32,673 nt of DNA from Thermohalobaculum sp050331335 (GTDB lineage: Bacteria > Pseudomonadota > Alphaproteobacteria > Rhodobacterales > Rhodobacteraceae). The notes beneath the pieces were generated by a model. That model worked only from the letters and a program-made list of their open reading frames with translations, made no database searches and was not told the origin of the DNA. Each line of letters starts with the position of its first letter. Positions within the stretch are counted from its first letter, which is position 1. Shown here piece after piece: positions 1 through 8,014 of this stretch. Position numbers and translations under genes: made by a program. The DNA is taken from assembly GCA_050331335.1 (NCBI GenBank), contig JBHJGY010000060.1, positions 1 through 32,673 of the forward strand, given 5' to 3'.

Positions 1-144
1 GCCCTTTGCGATGACGCGATCGGCAATGAGGCTGTTGCCGCAAAGATCACCTGTCTGGTTTGCGCAAAGGGTCCAGAGCTGACCGGTGAACCCGGCAAGG
101 GCCAAGGCGCGCGGTGGTCTTGGCAAATGGCGCGCGACGCGTGA
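1..144 (+). other. possible 3' end of a gene cut by the window edge
   Basis: Frame 1 is open from the left edge to a TGA at 142-144 and would give 47 residues with cysteines at positions 3, 18 and 21 of the fragment. The opposite strand is also open out of the window over roughly the same bases, so strand cannot be decided. Third-position GC is only about two thirds in both readings, lower than in the neighbouring genes. No family is recognised. It is recorded only so that the edge is not taken as empty. Confidence 0.2.
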
Positions 145-225
145 TCTGAGTATAGTGAGGCCGCCCCGCTTGCCCGCAGTACCTGGATGGGGCCACTCAC
201 GCAATTCGGCTGAAGGAACTTCCCC

Positions 226-681
226 ATGCGTCACTCGAGCGGCTCCGCCAGCGCCCTGCTCCTCGCTCTACCTCTCGCCCTCGGCCCCGCCATTCCGGCC
301 GCGGCTCAGGCGGTCGATATCAACCGCATCCAATTCGAGGAACTGACCAACTTCGAGTTGAATACCGCCGATCTGTACGAACACTGCGGCCGCGAGATCA
401 TCGTTGGCATCGATTGGTCGAGCTTTACGTTGGAAGATATCACCAGTGGTTTTCCGATCCATCGCTATTGCCAGGGGGCGGCAGACGCGGTGCGTGAACT
501 CTGCCGCGACGAAGCCTACCAAGAGACGATGCGGGAGAACGTTTTCGAACTGCGCTGCGCGATCGGGGACACGCAGGCGGCATTCATCGATGAAGACTGG
601 GGTATCTATTACTATACGTTCTCATGGAATAGCACGGATATGATCGACTGGCATATCCAGTTCCTGAAGAACAATCTCTGA
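226..681 (+). CDS. small secreted protein of unknown function with four cysteines
   Basis: This gene encodes 151 residues. The N-terminus is a clear Sec signal peptide: a short polar start, a Leu/Ala-rich core at about residues 9-20, and an AAAQA cleavage region near residue 29, so the mature protein should be periplasmic or secreted. The mature part has four cysteines (54, 82, 93, 111) that could form two disulfides, and an aromatic, acidic C-terminal third (IYYYTFSW near 127-134). No family is recognised. The ATG follows a purine-rich GAAGGAA stretch, and a TATAGT box at 151-156 could be a -10 element. The gene is convergent with gltX, 27 bases away, and has no partner on its own strand. 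Confidence 0.75.
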   Translation: MRHSSGSASALLLALPLALGPAIPAAAQAVDINRIQFEELTNFELNTADLYEHCGREIIVGIDWSSFTLEDITSGFPIHRYCQGAADAVRELCRDEAYQETMRENVFELRCAIGDTQAAFIDEDWGIYYYTFSWNSTDMIDWHIQFLKNNL

Positions 682-708
682 CAACGGCGGCGCGTTGGCC
701 GGCTCGGG

Positions 709-2046
709 CTAGGGCCTGTTGGGCAGGCTCAAGCTCACCGGGGCCTCCAACAGCGGCATCAGGGCATTCATGTCGGGGCCGGTGTCGCGCCCGGTCAGCA
801 ACCGCCGCAGGGGGAGAAAGAGCCCCCTGCCCTTGCGGCCGGTGGCCCGCTTCACCGACTCTGTCCAGGCGCTCCAGCTGTCCGCCCCCCAAGGCCGCGC
901 CGGCAAGAGCGTCAGCGCCGTCTCGATAAAGTCTGCGTCTTCCGGCGGGATATCCGGGCGGACGCCGTCGCGACACAGCGTCCACCAAGCACCAGCATCG
1001 GCAACCCGGTCGAGATTGGGGCCGATCGCCGCCCAGAACGCCGCTTGCTTGATCTCTGGAACACCCAAAGCGGTGAGCCGATCCGCGACAGCGGCGAGCG
1101 GCAGCGCGCGCACCGTTTTCGCGGAATGCAGGTGGAGTTCGTCGGGGTCGAATTTCGTGGGCGAGAGGCCGAACTGCCCCGGCGCATAGGCGGCGGTGAG
1201 CGCGTCGATGTCTGTCACCACCTCGACCGGTAGCGACGCGCCCAGCCGTGCCATGAAAGCCACGAGCGCCACGGGCTCGACGCCGGCCTCGCGCAGATCC
1301 GCCAGCGCAAGCGTCCCCAGCCGCTTGGACAGCGCCTCCCCTTGCGGCCCGGTGAGCAGCGAATGATGCCCGAAGGCGGGCGCCGGAGACCCGAGCGCCT
1401 CGAAGATTTGGATCTGCGCGCCGGTGTTCGTCACATGATCGGCGCCGCGGATCACATGCGTGACCCCCATCTCGATATCGTCGACCACCGATGCGAGGGT
1501 GTAGAGCAGCTGCCCGTCCGCGCGGTACAGCACAGGATCGGAGATCGAGGCGGCGTCCACGGTCTGGGCCCCGCGGATCAGGTCGTCCCAGACGATCTGG
1601 CCGTGGTTGAGCAGGAACCGCAAATGGGGGTTTCGCGTCTCGCGCAGAGCCGCCCGTTCGGCATTCGTCAGCATCAGGGCGGCACGGTCGTAAACCGGGG
1701 GCTTGCCGATCGCGAGCTGCTTTTTGCGCTTGAGTTCGAGCTCCAGGGGGGTCTCGAAGCACTCGTAGACCCGGGAGGCGCTTTTCAGCCGTTCGCAAGC
1801 CTCAAGATAGCGGTCCATGCGATCCGACTGACGCTCTTCGCGGTCCCAATGCAGGCCCAACCAATCGAGATCCCGGCGGATCGCATCGGCGAAACGCGCC
1901 TCGGAACGTTCCTGGTCGGTGTCGTCGATGCGCAGGATAAACGTCCCGCCGGCCTGCCGCGCGGTCATCCAATTGAGAACGGCGGTACGCAGGTTCCCGA
2001 CATGCAAAAGGCCCGTGGGCGAGGGCGCGAAACGGGTTACGGTCAT
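709..2046 (-). CDS. gltX: glutamyl-tRNA synthetase
   Basis: This class I aminoacyl-tRNA synthetase charges tRNA-Glu and, in alphaproteobacteria, often tRNA-Gln as a step towards Gln-tRNA. It has 445 residues, usual for the family. The HIGH motif reads HVGN (15-18) after FAPSPTG, the substrate-binding DDTDQERS segment lies at 41-48, and the KMSKS loop reads ALSKR (238-242). The C-terminal part is the anticodon-binding helical domain. Many alphaproteobacteria carry two gltX genes of different tRNA specificity; this one resembles the Rhodobacterales type with an ALSKR loop, but which tRNA it prefers cannot be read from sequence. It lies downstream of nadE and the small membrane protein on the same strand. 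The start ATG overlaps the stop of a degenerate repeat (see 2043-2102). Confidence 0.96.
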   Translation of the reverse strand: MTVTRFAPSPTGLLHVGNLRTAVLNWMTARQAGGTFILRIDDTDQERSEARFADAIRRDLDWLGLHWDREERQSDRMDRYLEACERLKSASRVYECFETPLELELKRKKQLAIGKPPVYDRAALMLTNAERAALRETRNPHLRFLLNHGQIVWDDLIRGAQTVDAASISDPVLYRADGQLLYTLASVVDDIEMGVTHVIRGADHVTNTGAQIQIFEALGSPAPAFGHHSLLTGPQGEALSKRLGTLALADLREAGVEPVALVAFMARLGASLPVEVVTDIDALTAAYAPGQFGLSPTKFDPDELHLHSAKTVRALPLAAVADRLTALGVPEIKQAAFWAAIGPNLDRVADAGAWWTLCRDGVRPDIPPEDADFIETALTLLPARPWGADSWSAWTESVKRATGRKGRGLFLPLRRLLTGRDTGPDMNALMPLLEAPVSLSLPNRP

Positions 2047-2102
2047 ACCGGGCTCTCCAGGTCTTGCCGGTTATCCCTGACCGCTCTCACGATATCGGTC
2101 AA
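2043..2102 (-). repeat. degenerate copy of the C-terminal end of the neighbouring membrane-protein gene
   Basis: Read on the minus strand this stretch encodes LTDIVRAVRDNRQDLESPV and a stop. The intact gene at 2186-2665 ends LSDIVRALRQTRPDLEAPF and a stop. Twelve of 19 residues are identical and three more are conservative, with both copies ending exactly at a TGA. At DNA level about 38 of 60 positions match, so selection on the protein or an old duplication is more likely than a recent one. The copy's stop overlaps the gltX start as ATGA, which suggests that an ancestral gene once abutted gltX. Bases 2103-2185 hold no other recognisable coding sequence. Confidence 0.6.
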
Positions 2103-2185
2103 GCACCCTGCCGCCCGGCCGCACGCCTCTGGCCAAGCGACGCAGCGATGCAACATTTGCCCGCGAGTCCCTGAAACCGACCGTC

Positions 2186-2665
2186 TCAAAAAGGCGCCTC
2201 GAGATCCGGTCGGGTTTGCCGGAGGGCTCGCACGATGTCGCTGAGGCTCGCCTCGACCAGGCGAGCGTCGAAACTGCGGCCGCTGCCTCCGCCCCACAAA
2301 AGTTGCATATTGCCCGTCGATGGCGACCAGGCCCCGGCGATCAATTCCAACGCCACCCGCCGCTCCGAGGGTACAACCCGCCAGCTCCGCACCGCCCGCC
2401 AGGGGATGTGCTCGCGCCCCTGCGTGAGGCCAGCGGCGTCGATGCGCAGCATCGGCCGACGCAAGAGCGCCCGTCTCAGCCCCAGCAGGGCCCAAACCGC
2501 AAACGCCCCCCCGGTAACCAGCAGGAAGGGGACGCCCCAGACCGGCGGAGCGATCGGTATGAGGGTCAGCAGACCCTGCGCGCAGATCCAACCCAACGCG
2601 AGCTGACCCCAGGCGAGGCCGCGTCTGGCATGGAAGGAATGCGCGCTCAGGACCGATCCCGCCAT
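2186..2665 (-). CDS. small membrane protein of unknown function with PH-like C-terminal region
   Basis: The gene encodes 159 residues. Two hydrophobic segments (about 21-39 and 43-62) form a membrane hairpin, followed by a basic LRRALLRR stretch. The cytosolic C-terminal part (about 72-150) starts LRIDAAGL, followed by a short beta-rich pattern with IPWRAVRSWRVV, which resembles the small PH-like domains of bacterial membrane proteins; this is inference from pattern only. The ATG at 2665 overlaps the end of nadE by 19 bases, so translation is probably coupled to nadE. A decayed copy of its last 19 codons lies 143 bases downstream, next to gltX. Confidence 0.8.
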   Translation of the reverse strand: MAGSVLSAHSFHARRGLAWGQLALGWICAQGLLTLIPIAPPVWGVPFLLVTGGAFAVWALLGLRRALLRRPMLRIDAAGLTQGREHIPWRAVRSWRVVPSERRVALELIAGAWSPSTGNMQLLWGGGSGRSFDARLVEASLSDIVRALRQTRPDLEAPF

Positions 2666-4341
2666 CGGTTGACAACGGGGTAGCGCCGATCGAGCCAGAA
2701 CGCGCGGCGTGTGAGCTTGGTGCCGGGTGCCGACTGAAAGCGCTTGTACTCCGAGGCGTAAAGGAGGCTCTGGACCTTCATAACGGTCTCGCGCGCAAAG
2801 CCTTCGGCGATCACTTCCTCGGTGGCCGCGTCATCCTCGACGAGTCGCTCCAGGATCGCGTCGAGGATATGATAGGGAGGCAGGCTGTCTTCGTCCTTCT
2901 GGTCGGGCCGCAGCTCTGCGGAGGGCGGCTTGGCGATGACCCGCTCGGGAATCACGACACCCTCCGGCCCAAGAAGGCCCTCGGGCCGCGTCGCGTTGCG
3001 CCAGCGTGCGGCAGCGAAGACGCGCGTTTTGTAGAGGTCCTTGATCGGGTTGTAGGCTCCGTTCATATCGCCGTAGAGCGTGGCGTAACCCACCGCAATC
3101 TCGGATTTATTGCCAGTGGTAAGCAGAAGCTCGCCGAATTTGTTCGACAACGCCATGAGATAAGTGCCCCGCAGGCGCGACTGGAGGTTTTCTTCGGTGA
3201 CGTCTGGGGCACGGCCCGTGAAATGCGGCGCGAGCCCTTGCTCGCAGGCGGAGACCGCCCCGGCGATGGAGAGCTCATCGAGCCGCACGCCCAAGGCCCG
3301 GGCGACCCCGGCCGCATCGTCGAGGCTCTCCGCCGACGTGTAGCGCGAGGGCAGCATGACGCAGCGCACATTCTGCGGCCCCAGCGCATCCGTGGCGATG
3401 GCGGCGACCAGCGCGCTGTCGATCCCGCCCGAGAGCCCGAGCAGCACTTTGCCGAAACCGGATTTTTGAACATAGTCGCGCGTCGAGACGACCATCGCGC
3501 GGTAATCGGCCTCAGCGGGATCCAGCGGGGCCGCGCGGGCGCCGTCGACGATCCGCCAGCCCTCGTTGCGCCGTTCGATCTCGATCGTCCGGCTCGCCGC
3601 CTCGAAGAACGGCATCTGAAAGGCCAATGCGCCTCCGGGGTTGAGGCCGAAAGAACCGCCGTCGAAGACCTGATCGTCCTGGCCGCCGATCAGGTTCAGA
3701 TAGACGAGCGGCAGACCGGTCTCGACGGTCCGGGCGACCATATGGTTCAGCCGGGCGTCGAGCTTATCCCGGTCGTAGGGCGAGCCATTGGGCACGAGGA
3801 AGAGATCGGCACCGGATTCCTCAAGGGTTTCTGCCACGTCGGGAAACCACATGTCCTCGCAGATCGGAAAACCGATCCGGCAGCCTTTGATCGCGACGGG
3901 CCCCGGCGCCGGTCCCTCAAGATAAAGCCGCTTCTCGTCGAAGACGCCATAGTTCGGGCGGTGATGCTTGAGAAAGCTGGCGCGGATCCCGCCTGCCTCG
4001 AGCAGGTGATAGGCGTTGTAGACGCCGCCGCCATACTGCTCACCCTCACCTGCACGCTCGGCCCGCATCGGTGCCCCCAGGGCGATCGCGGGGTCTTCTG
4101 GCGCAAGCTCCGCGGCGAGCCGGGTCAGCGCGTCGCTGCAGTCCCGCAAAAAGGCCGGGCGCACCGAGAGATCGAGCAGCTGGTATCCGGAGAGAAACAT
4201 TTCGGGCAGCATGACGAGGTCGGCACCGGCTGCGCGTCCGGTCTCCAGGGCCTTGCGCGCCAGCTGAAGATTGCCGGCGATATCGCCTGCGGTGGGGTTG
4301 AGTTGCGCGAGCGTCACCCGCACCCGTTCAGATCCGCCCAT
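2647..4341 (-). CDS. nadE: glutamine-dependent NAD+ synthetase
   Basis: This enzyme amidates deamido-NAD (NaAD) to NAD+ using glutamine and ATP, the last step of NAD synthesis. The 564 residues match the two-domain form. The N-terminal nitrilase-type glutaminase carries the triad Glu47 (LPEMF), Lys125 (FLKHH) and Cys161 (PICEDMW). The C-terminal synthetase has the PP-loop SGGIDS at 304-309, and the TTGNKSEI and YGDMNGAYNPI segments of the family. The chosen ATG gives MGGSERVRVTLAQLNPTAGD, where the usual nitrilase beta strand starts within ten residues. It heads a minus-strand group with the small membrane protein and gltX. nadK, which phosphorylates its product, lies in the same window at 22102-22875. 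Confidence 0.97.
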   Translation of the reverse strand: MGGSERVRVTLAQLNPTAGDIAGNLQLARKALETGRAAGADLVMLPEMFLSGYQLLDLSVRPAFLRDCSDALTRLAAELAPEDPAIALGAPMRAERAGEGEQYGGGVYNAYHLLEAGGIRASFLKHHRPNYGVFDEKRLYLEGPAPGPVAIKGCRIGFPICEDMWFPDVAETLEESGADLFLVPNGSPYDRDKLDARLNHMVARTVETGLPLVYLNLIGGQDDQVFDGGSFGLNPGGALAFQMPFFEAASRTIEIERRNEGWRIVDGARAAPLDPAEADYRAMVVSTRDYVQKSGFGKVLLGLSGGIDSALVAAIATDALGPQNVRCVMLPSRYTSAESLDDAAGVARALGVRLDELSIAGAVSACEQGLAPHFTGRAPDVTEENLQSRLRGTYLMALSNKFGELLLTTGNKSEIAVGYATLYGDMNGAYNPIKDLYKTRVFAAARWRNATRPEGLLGPEGVVIPERVIAKPPSAELRPDQKDEDSLPPYHILDAILERLVEDDAATEEVIAEGFARETVMKVQSLLYASEYKRFQSAPGTKLTRRAFWLDRRYPVVNRWRDRS

Positions 4342-4483
4342 GCGCGCGCTCCTGGATGATTGCGCTCACATACGGCCCCGGGATCGCTGGGGCAAGGCAC
4401 AGGGCCGGCGCATCGCTGCGCCAAAAACCCACCTGTCCGGCGGAAACCGCCCGCTCCCGCGGCGATGCGGCGACGATCAGTGA

Positions 4484-4512
4484 TTGTCAGGCAGGGCCCA
4501 TCTTCGTAGATT
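4484..4512 (+). promoter_or_regulatory. sigma-70-type promoter for the MORN-repeat gene
   Basis: A -35 box TTGTCA (4484-4489, five of six consensus) is separated by exactly 17 bases from TAGATT (4507-4512, four of six). It lies about 60 bases before the ATG at 4572, in the 230-base gap between the divergent nadE and MORN genes. No comparably good promoter was recognised for nadE on the other strand. Confidence 0.5.
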
Positions 4513-4571
4513 GCGGTCGGTCACGGGCGCGACCAACGGCGTCGCACCGGATGCAGAAGGGAACGAGGGCC

Positions 4572-6035
4572 ATGCCAAGAATGCTGACCGGAGCGCTCGC
4601 CGGGATCGTGTTCGCCGCTGCGGTCGCCGGAGCCGTTTCGGCTCAGGAGGGCGAGCGCGAGATCGCCACCAAGACCTACGATTCTGGTGCGGTGTATCAG
4701 GGCGAGTTCAAGGACGGGAAGCAGCACGGCGAAGGCAGTTACACTGCGCCGGACGGGTACGAATACTCCGGCCAGTGGGTCGAGGGCGTGATCCAGGGCC
4801 AGGGTGTCGCACGGTTTCCCAACGGATCCATTTACGAGGGGGCATTCCAGGACGGCGTGCCCCATGGCGAAGGGACGATCACCTATGCCGATGGGGGCTC
4901 GTATACGGGCGACTGGGTCGATGGCGTGATCAACGGGACCGGCCGAGCGAGCTACCCCGGCGGCATGCGGTACGAGGGCGAGTTCCGGAACTCGGCGCAT
5001 CATGGCCAGGGCACCATGACGCGGGAAAACGGTTACCGCTACGAGGGCGCCTGGAAGGATGGCGCGCAGCATGGTTTCGGCAAAGTCACCTATCCGGACG
5101 GCGCGGTCTACGAGGGGAACTTCGTCGAAGGCCTGCGCGAGGGGGTTGGCACAATCACCCTGCCCGACGGTTTCCGCTATTCCGGCAACTGGAAGGCGGG
5201 GCAGATCACCGGCCAGGGTGAGGCGGTCTATTCCAATGGCGACAAATACTCCGGCGGCTTTCAGGACGGCAAACGTCACGGGCGCGGCGTTGCGGTCTAT
5301 GCCAATGGCGATCGCTATGAGGGTGATTTCGTCGATGGCCGGCGCGACGGCGAAGGCAAATTCGTCGGCAAGGACGGCTACATCTACGAGGGTGCCTGGA
5401 TCGAAGGGCGGATCGAAGGTCAGGGGACGGCCTCCTACCCCAACGGCTCGCGCTATGAGGGCCGGTTCGTCGACGGCACGCCCGACGGTCAGGGCAAGAT
5501 CACCTATGCCGATGGCGGCTCGTACGAGGGAGAGTGGCAAAAGGGCGTGATCTGGGGCGAGGGCGTTGCGCAATACGCGAACGGCTCGATCTACACCGGT
5601 GGCTTCAAGCAGGCTCGGCACCACGGCATCGGCAAGATGGAGTACGGTGATGGCCCGGTTTATGAGGGCGAGTGGCAGAACGGCGCCCAACACGGTGCTG
5701 GCAAGATCACCTATCCGGACGGATCGATTTACGAGGGCGGCTTCGATCTCGGTCAGCGCTCAGGCCGAGGCACGCTGATCTTGCCCGACGGCTTTGTCTA
5801 TGAAGGCGGCTGGGAGAACGGTGAGATCCATGGCGGCGGGGTGGCCACCTATCCCAATGGCGATATCTATTGCGGGAACTTCCAGAAGGGTCGCCAACAC
5901 GGTTTCGGCGTGATGAACTATCGCTCGGGGCAGACCTTCGAGGGTTTCTGGGTGAATGGGCGGCGCCAGCGCGAAGCCGACGCAAACACGGTTCAAGACG
6001 CGAATATCGTGTGTCCCGAGCCTGAGCAGCAGTGA
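4572..6035 (+). CDS. secreted or periplasmic MORN-repeat protein, 19 tandem units
   Basis: The gene encodes 487 residues: a Sec signal peptide (1-24, cleavage near VSAQ), then 18 complete MORN units of exactly 23 residues (42-455), a partial nineteenth (456-467) and a short acidic tail. Each unit follows YxGxF/W-xxG-xxxGxG-xxxx-xxGxx. MORN units stack into an elongated beta sheet; in other proteins they bind lipids, membranes or partner proteins, but no specific role can be given. Units 1-9 and 10-18 form a duplicated block (see findings). The ATG at 4572 was chosen because GAAGGGAACGAG lies before it and a signal peptide follows directly; an in-frame ATG at 4551 adds seven residues. The stop overlaps the GTG start of the acetyltransferase. 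Confidence 0.9.
   Translation: MPRMLTGALAGIVFAAAVAGAVSAQEGEREIATKTYDSGAVYQGEFKDGKQHGEGSYTAPDGYEYSGQWVEGVIQGQGVARFPNGSIYEGAFQDGVPHGEGTITYADGGSYTGDWVDGVINGTGRASYPGGMRYEGEFRNSAHHGQGTMTRENGYRYEGAWKDGAQHGFGKVTYPDGAVYEGNFVEGLREGVGTITLPDGFRYSGNWKAGQITGQGEAVYSNGDKYSGGFQDGKRHGRGVAVYANGDRYEGDFVDGRRDGEGKFVGKDGYIYEGAWIEGRIEGQGTASYPNGSRYEGRFVDGTPDGQGKITYADGGSYEGEWQKGVIWGEGVAQYANGSIYTGGFKQARHHGIGKMEYGDGPVYEGEWQNGAQHGAGKITYPDGSIYEGGFDLGQRSGRGTLILPDGFVYEGGWENGEIHGGGVATYPNGDIYCGNFQKGRQHGFGVMNYRSGQTFEGFWVNGRRQREADANTVQDANIVCPEPEQQ
4695..5936 (+). repeat. tandem 69-bp MORN repeat array with a 621-bp block duplication
   Basis: Eighteen 69-base units run without a single insertion or deletion. Unit signatures recur nine units apart: YADGGS in units 3 and 12, HHG in 5 and 14, AQHG in 6 and 15, LPDGF in 7 and 16. 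The DNA at 4881 and at 5502 is nearly the same over about 30 bases, exactly 621 bases apart. The two halves are therefore 4695-5315 and 5316-5936. Confidence 0.85.
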
Positions 6036-6730
6036 CACTGTGGCTGTCGAGCGGAGAGCTCGCGGCTTGGACACCGCCTGAGGCGCCGACCCGTCAACGC
6101 ATGGGTGGCGTCTTTTGTCGCCTGGAACCGCTACTCCTCGACCATGCACCCGGTCTCCACGCGGCCTATGCCGCGGACGTGTCCGGGTCGATTTGGACCT
6201 ATCTGCCCTATGGCCCGTTTGCCGATCTCGAGGCCTATCGGCCCTGGGTAGCTGGCGCGGCGCGTCCGGCGGACCCGCTCTTCTTCGCCGTACTGGTCGA
6301 TGACCGTCCCCTCGGCGTCGCCAGCTATCTGCGGATCGCCCCCCAAGCCGGGTCGATCGAGATCGGCCATATCTGCTTTGCCCCCAGCCTTCAGCGAACA
6401 CCCGCTGCAACCGAAGCGCTGACCATAATGATCCGCTGGGCCTTCGAAGCCGGCTATCGTCGGGTCGAGTGGAAGTGCAATGCGGCCAACGCGGCGTCCT
6501 GCCGGGCGGCGGAGCGCCTGGGCTTCGCGTATGAGGGCGTTTTCCGGCAGGCCGGGGTGGTCAAAGGCCGCAACCGGGACACGGCCTGGTTCGCCGCGAT
6601 CGACCGGGACTGGCCCGCCCTCGCCACAGCCTATGCCCAATGGCTCGCGCCGGCGAATTTCACCCCCAGCGGAGAGCAGCGCCTGCGTCTGAGCGAGCTG
6701 ACCCGGCCGGTTCGCCCTGACGGCTCATAA
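6032..6730 (+). CDS. GNAT-family N-acetyltransferase, RimJ/RimL-like
   Basis: The gene encodes 232 residues of the acetyl-CoA-dependent GNAT fold, closest in pattern to the RimJ/RimL group. Seen: an N-terminal LEPL strand near residue 31, a YLPYGPF segment at 58-64 typical of the group, motif A around EIGHICFAPSLQRT (110-123), and the C-terminal RLGFAYEGVFRQ segment (162-172). The acceptor substrate is unknown; members acetylate ribosomal-protein N-termini, amino acids or small molecules. GTG at 6032 was taken as the start because it overlaps the MORN gene stop in a GTGA junction; an ATG at 6101 would remove 23 residues and leave the domain intact. Co-transcription with the MORN gene is likely. 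Confidence 0.88.
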   Translation: MTLWLSSGELAAWTPPEAPTRQRMGGVFCRLEPLLLDHAPGLHAAYAADVSGSIWTYLPYGPFADLEAYRPWVAGAARPADPLFFAVLVDDRPLGVASYLRIAPQAGSIEIGHICFAPSLQRTPAATEALTIMIRWAFEAGYRRVEWKCNAANAASCRAAERLGFAYEGVFRQAGVVKGRNRDTAWFAAIDRDWPALATAYAQWLAPANFTPSGEQRLRLSELTRPVRPDGS

Positions 6731-6901
6731 TCGGTTATCCACATCGCGCGCCGCCAGCCGCGCGCGCCGCAACGGCGCTCTGAGCCCCCATTGGACGACG
6801 CCCGCGCGCCGTATCCATCCGCCCGATTGCTTTCGTGAAGCTTTTACGTCGCTAAATATGGCTACGTTAAGCTGCGGGCCGCTAAACTTCGTGGGCGCTG
6901 C

Positions 6902-7186
6902 TCAATCGGTGGGCAACCGCTCCGAGGGCAGGCGCGTCCAGCTGATATCGTCGAGTGTTACAACCTGGTACTCGATGATCCAGAACAGCAGCGCGAACAC
7001 GCAACTTGCCCACACGGTTGTCCACAGGGCTTTGCGCCCGATCATAGCATCGACAGGCGCACTTGCCGGCGTTCCGGGAACGATCTCCCCAGTTTCCTGC
7101 TGGCTGCGCTGCCAAAGCGGATTGATGAGCATAAAGGTGACAGCCCAGCACACCATGTAGAAGACAATTGCGGATGTGATTGACAT
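6902..7186 (-). CDS. DUF1467-family small membrane protein
   Basis: The gene encodes 94 residues with two membrane-spanning segments (about 3-22 and 55-75) separated by a polar loop rich in Pro and Ala. Size, the MSITSAIVFY start and position next to methylmalonyl-CoA epimerase match the DUF1467 family of alphaproteobacteria, whose function is not known. The start overlaps the mce stop by one base (TGATG), so translation is coupled. The 171 bases beyond its stop separate it from the convergent acetyltransferase gene and hold a GC-rich inverted repeat (CGCGCG at 6745-6750 and 6761-6766) without a T-run. Confidence 0.85.
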   Translation of the reverse strand: MSITSAIVFYMVCWAVTFMLINPLWQRSQQETGEIVPGTPASAPVDAMIGRKALWTTVWASCVFALLFWIIEYQVVTLDDISWTRLPSERLPTD

Positions 7187-7590
7187 CAGACCTGCTCCAG
7201 TTCGACGAGGGTCCCGGCAAAATCTTTGGGATGGAGAAACAGCACCGGCTTGCCATGGGCCCCGATCTTAGGGTCGCCATCCCCAAGCACCCGCGCGCCT
7301 TCGGCCTTGAGCCTGTCGCGGGCGGCGATGATGTCGTCGACCTCGTAGCAGATGTGGTGGATGCCGCCCGCGGGGGATTTCTCCAGGAAACTCGCAATGG
7401 GGCTCGCCGCGCCGAGCGGCTCGAGCAGCTCCACCTTCGTGTTGGGCAGCTCCACGAAGACCACGGTTACGCCGTGATCGGGCTCGGCTTGCGGCGCCGA
7501 TACCGTCGCGCCGAGGGTATCGCGGTAAAGCGCCGTCGCCGCTGCGAGATCCGGTACGGCAATGGCAACATGGTTCAGGCGGCCGATCAT
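7186..7590 (-). CDS. mce: methylmalonyl-CoA epimerase
   Basis: This enzyme interconverts (R)- and (S)-methylmalonyl-CoA in propionyl-CoA breakdown to succinyl-CoA. It has 134 residues of the vicinal-oxygen-chelate (glyoxalase-like) fold. Likely metal ligands are His7 (LNHVAIAV), a His in GGIHHI (78-79) and Glu130 near the C-terminus; the general base region VELLEPLG is at 53-60. Start choice: an ATG directly behind a strong GGAGG site on the minus strand, which trims a longer meaningless reading frame. It is followed with overlap by the DUF1467 gene. The mutase partner is not in this window. Confidence 0.93.
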   Translation of the reverse strand: MIGRLNHVAIAVPDLAAATALYRDTLGATVSAPQAEPDHGVTVVFVELPNTKVELLEPLGAASPIASFLEKSPAGGIHHICYEVDDIIAARDRLKAEGARVLGDGDPKIGAHGKPVLFLHPKDFAGTLVELEQV

Positions 7591-7647
7591 CTGGTCCTCC
7601 GATATTGGGGAACCGGATGGTAGTCGTCGCGGGTGGCAGAGCCAAGG

Positions 7648-7675
7648 CCCGCCCGGTGGTATCCGGGTGGGCGGG
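7648..7675 (-). terminator. GC-rich hairpin between the 103-residue gene and mce
   Basis: The arms CCCGCCC (7648-7654) and GGGCGGG (7669-7675) pair perfectly around a 14-base loop, and part of the loop can extend the pairing. No T-run follows, so this would be a weak or Rho-assisted terminator. It lies 28 bases after the stop of the gene at 7703-8014. Confidence 0.35.
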
Positions 7676-7702
7676 GCGATCGGTCGCCGCTGGAGCAGCG
7701 GG

Positions 7703-8014
7703 TCAGCGGTTGGGGTTGAAGCGGCCACCGAGGCGCGAGCGGACGTCGCTGCCATCCTTGCGCCCGGCGAAGGGGGTCTCGCCGGTCTCGATCTCGCCAA
7801 TACCGAAGCGGATCTCGGCGCCGAAAAGGCTGTCGAAAAATCCCGGCCGGGCGGCCGAAGTCGCTTGGCGGCCGGTTTGGGCGCGGGTCTCGATCTGCTC
7901 CTGGGCGAATTGCGCCGCGAGTTGCTTGCGCGCCTCGACGACGGCGCTCTCGGCGGATGCGGCGGTGGCAGAAAGCAGGAGGACGGCGGCGGTGGTGCTG
8001 AGGATCGCTTTCAT
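7703..8014 (-). CDS. small secreted protein of unknown function
   Basis: The gene encodes 103 residues with a clear signal peptide (hydrophobic core at 7-16, cleavage after ATAASA near 21). The mature part begins with an amphipathic, Gln/Glu/Ala-rich helix (about 22-48), followed by PGFFDSLFGAE (57-67) and a Gly/Arg-rich tail. There is no cysteine and no recognised domain. An AAAGGACGAG ribosome site precedes the ATG. It lies 171 bases downstream of dnaE on the same strand; that gap shows no further gene and no clear promoter. Confidence 0.75.
   Translation of the reverse strand: MKAILSTTAAVLLLSATAASAESAVVEARKQLAAQFAQEQIETRAQTGRQATSAARPGFFDSLFGAEIRFGIGEIETGETPFAGRKDGSDVRSRLGGRFNPNR

Noticed and set aside
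120..156. promoter TTGGCA...TATAGT before the secreted protein
   Set aside because: The spacing of 25 bases is too long for a sigma-70 promoter; only the TATAGT box is worth noting.
584..1798. 404-residue minus-strand open frame overlapping gltX
   Set aside because: It is an alternative frame of gltX, rich in Arg, Ala and Gly, with no family resemblance; gltX itself is certain.
2869..4359. 496-residue plus-strand open frame
   Set aside because: It is antisense to nadE, whose triad and PP-loop are intact.
4521..5693. 390-residue minus-strand open frame opposite the MORN gene
   Set aside because: It is the antisense shadow of the regular 69-base repeats, which keep the opposite frame open; it has a periodic composition and no start context.
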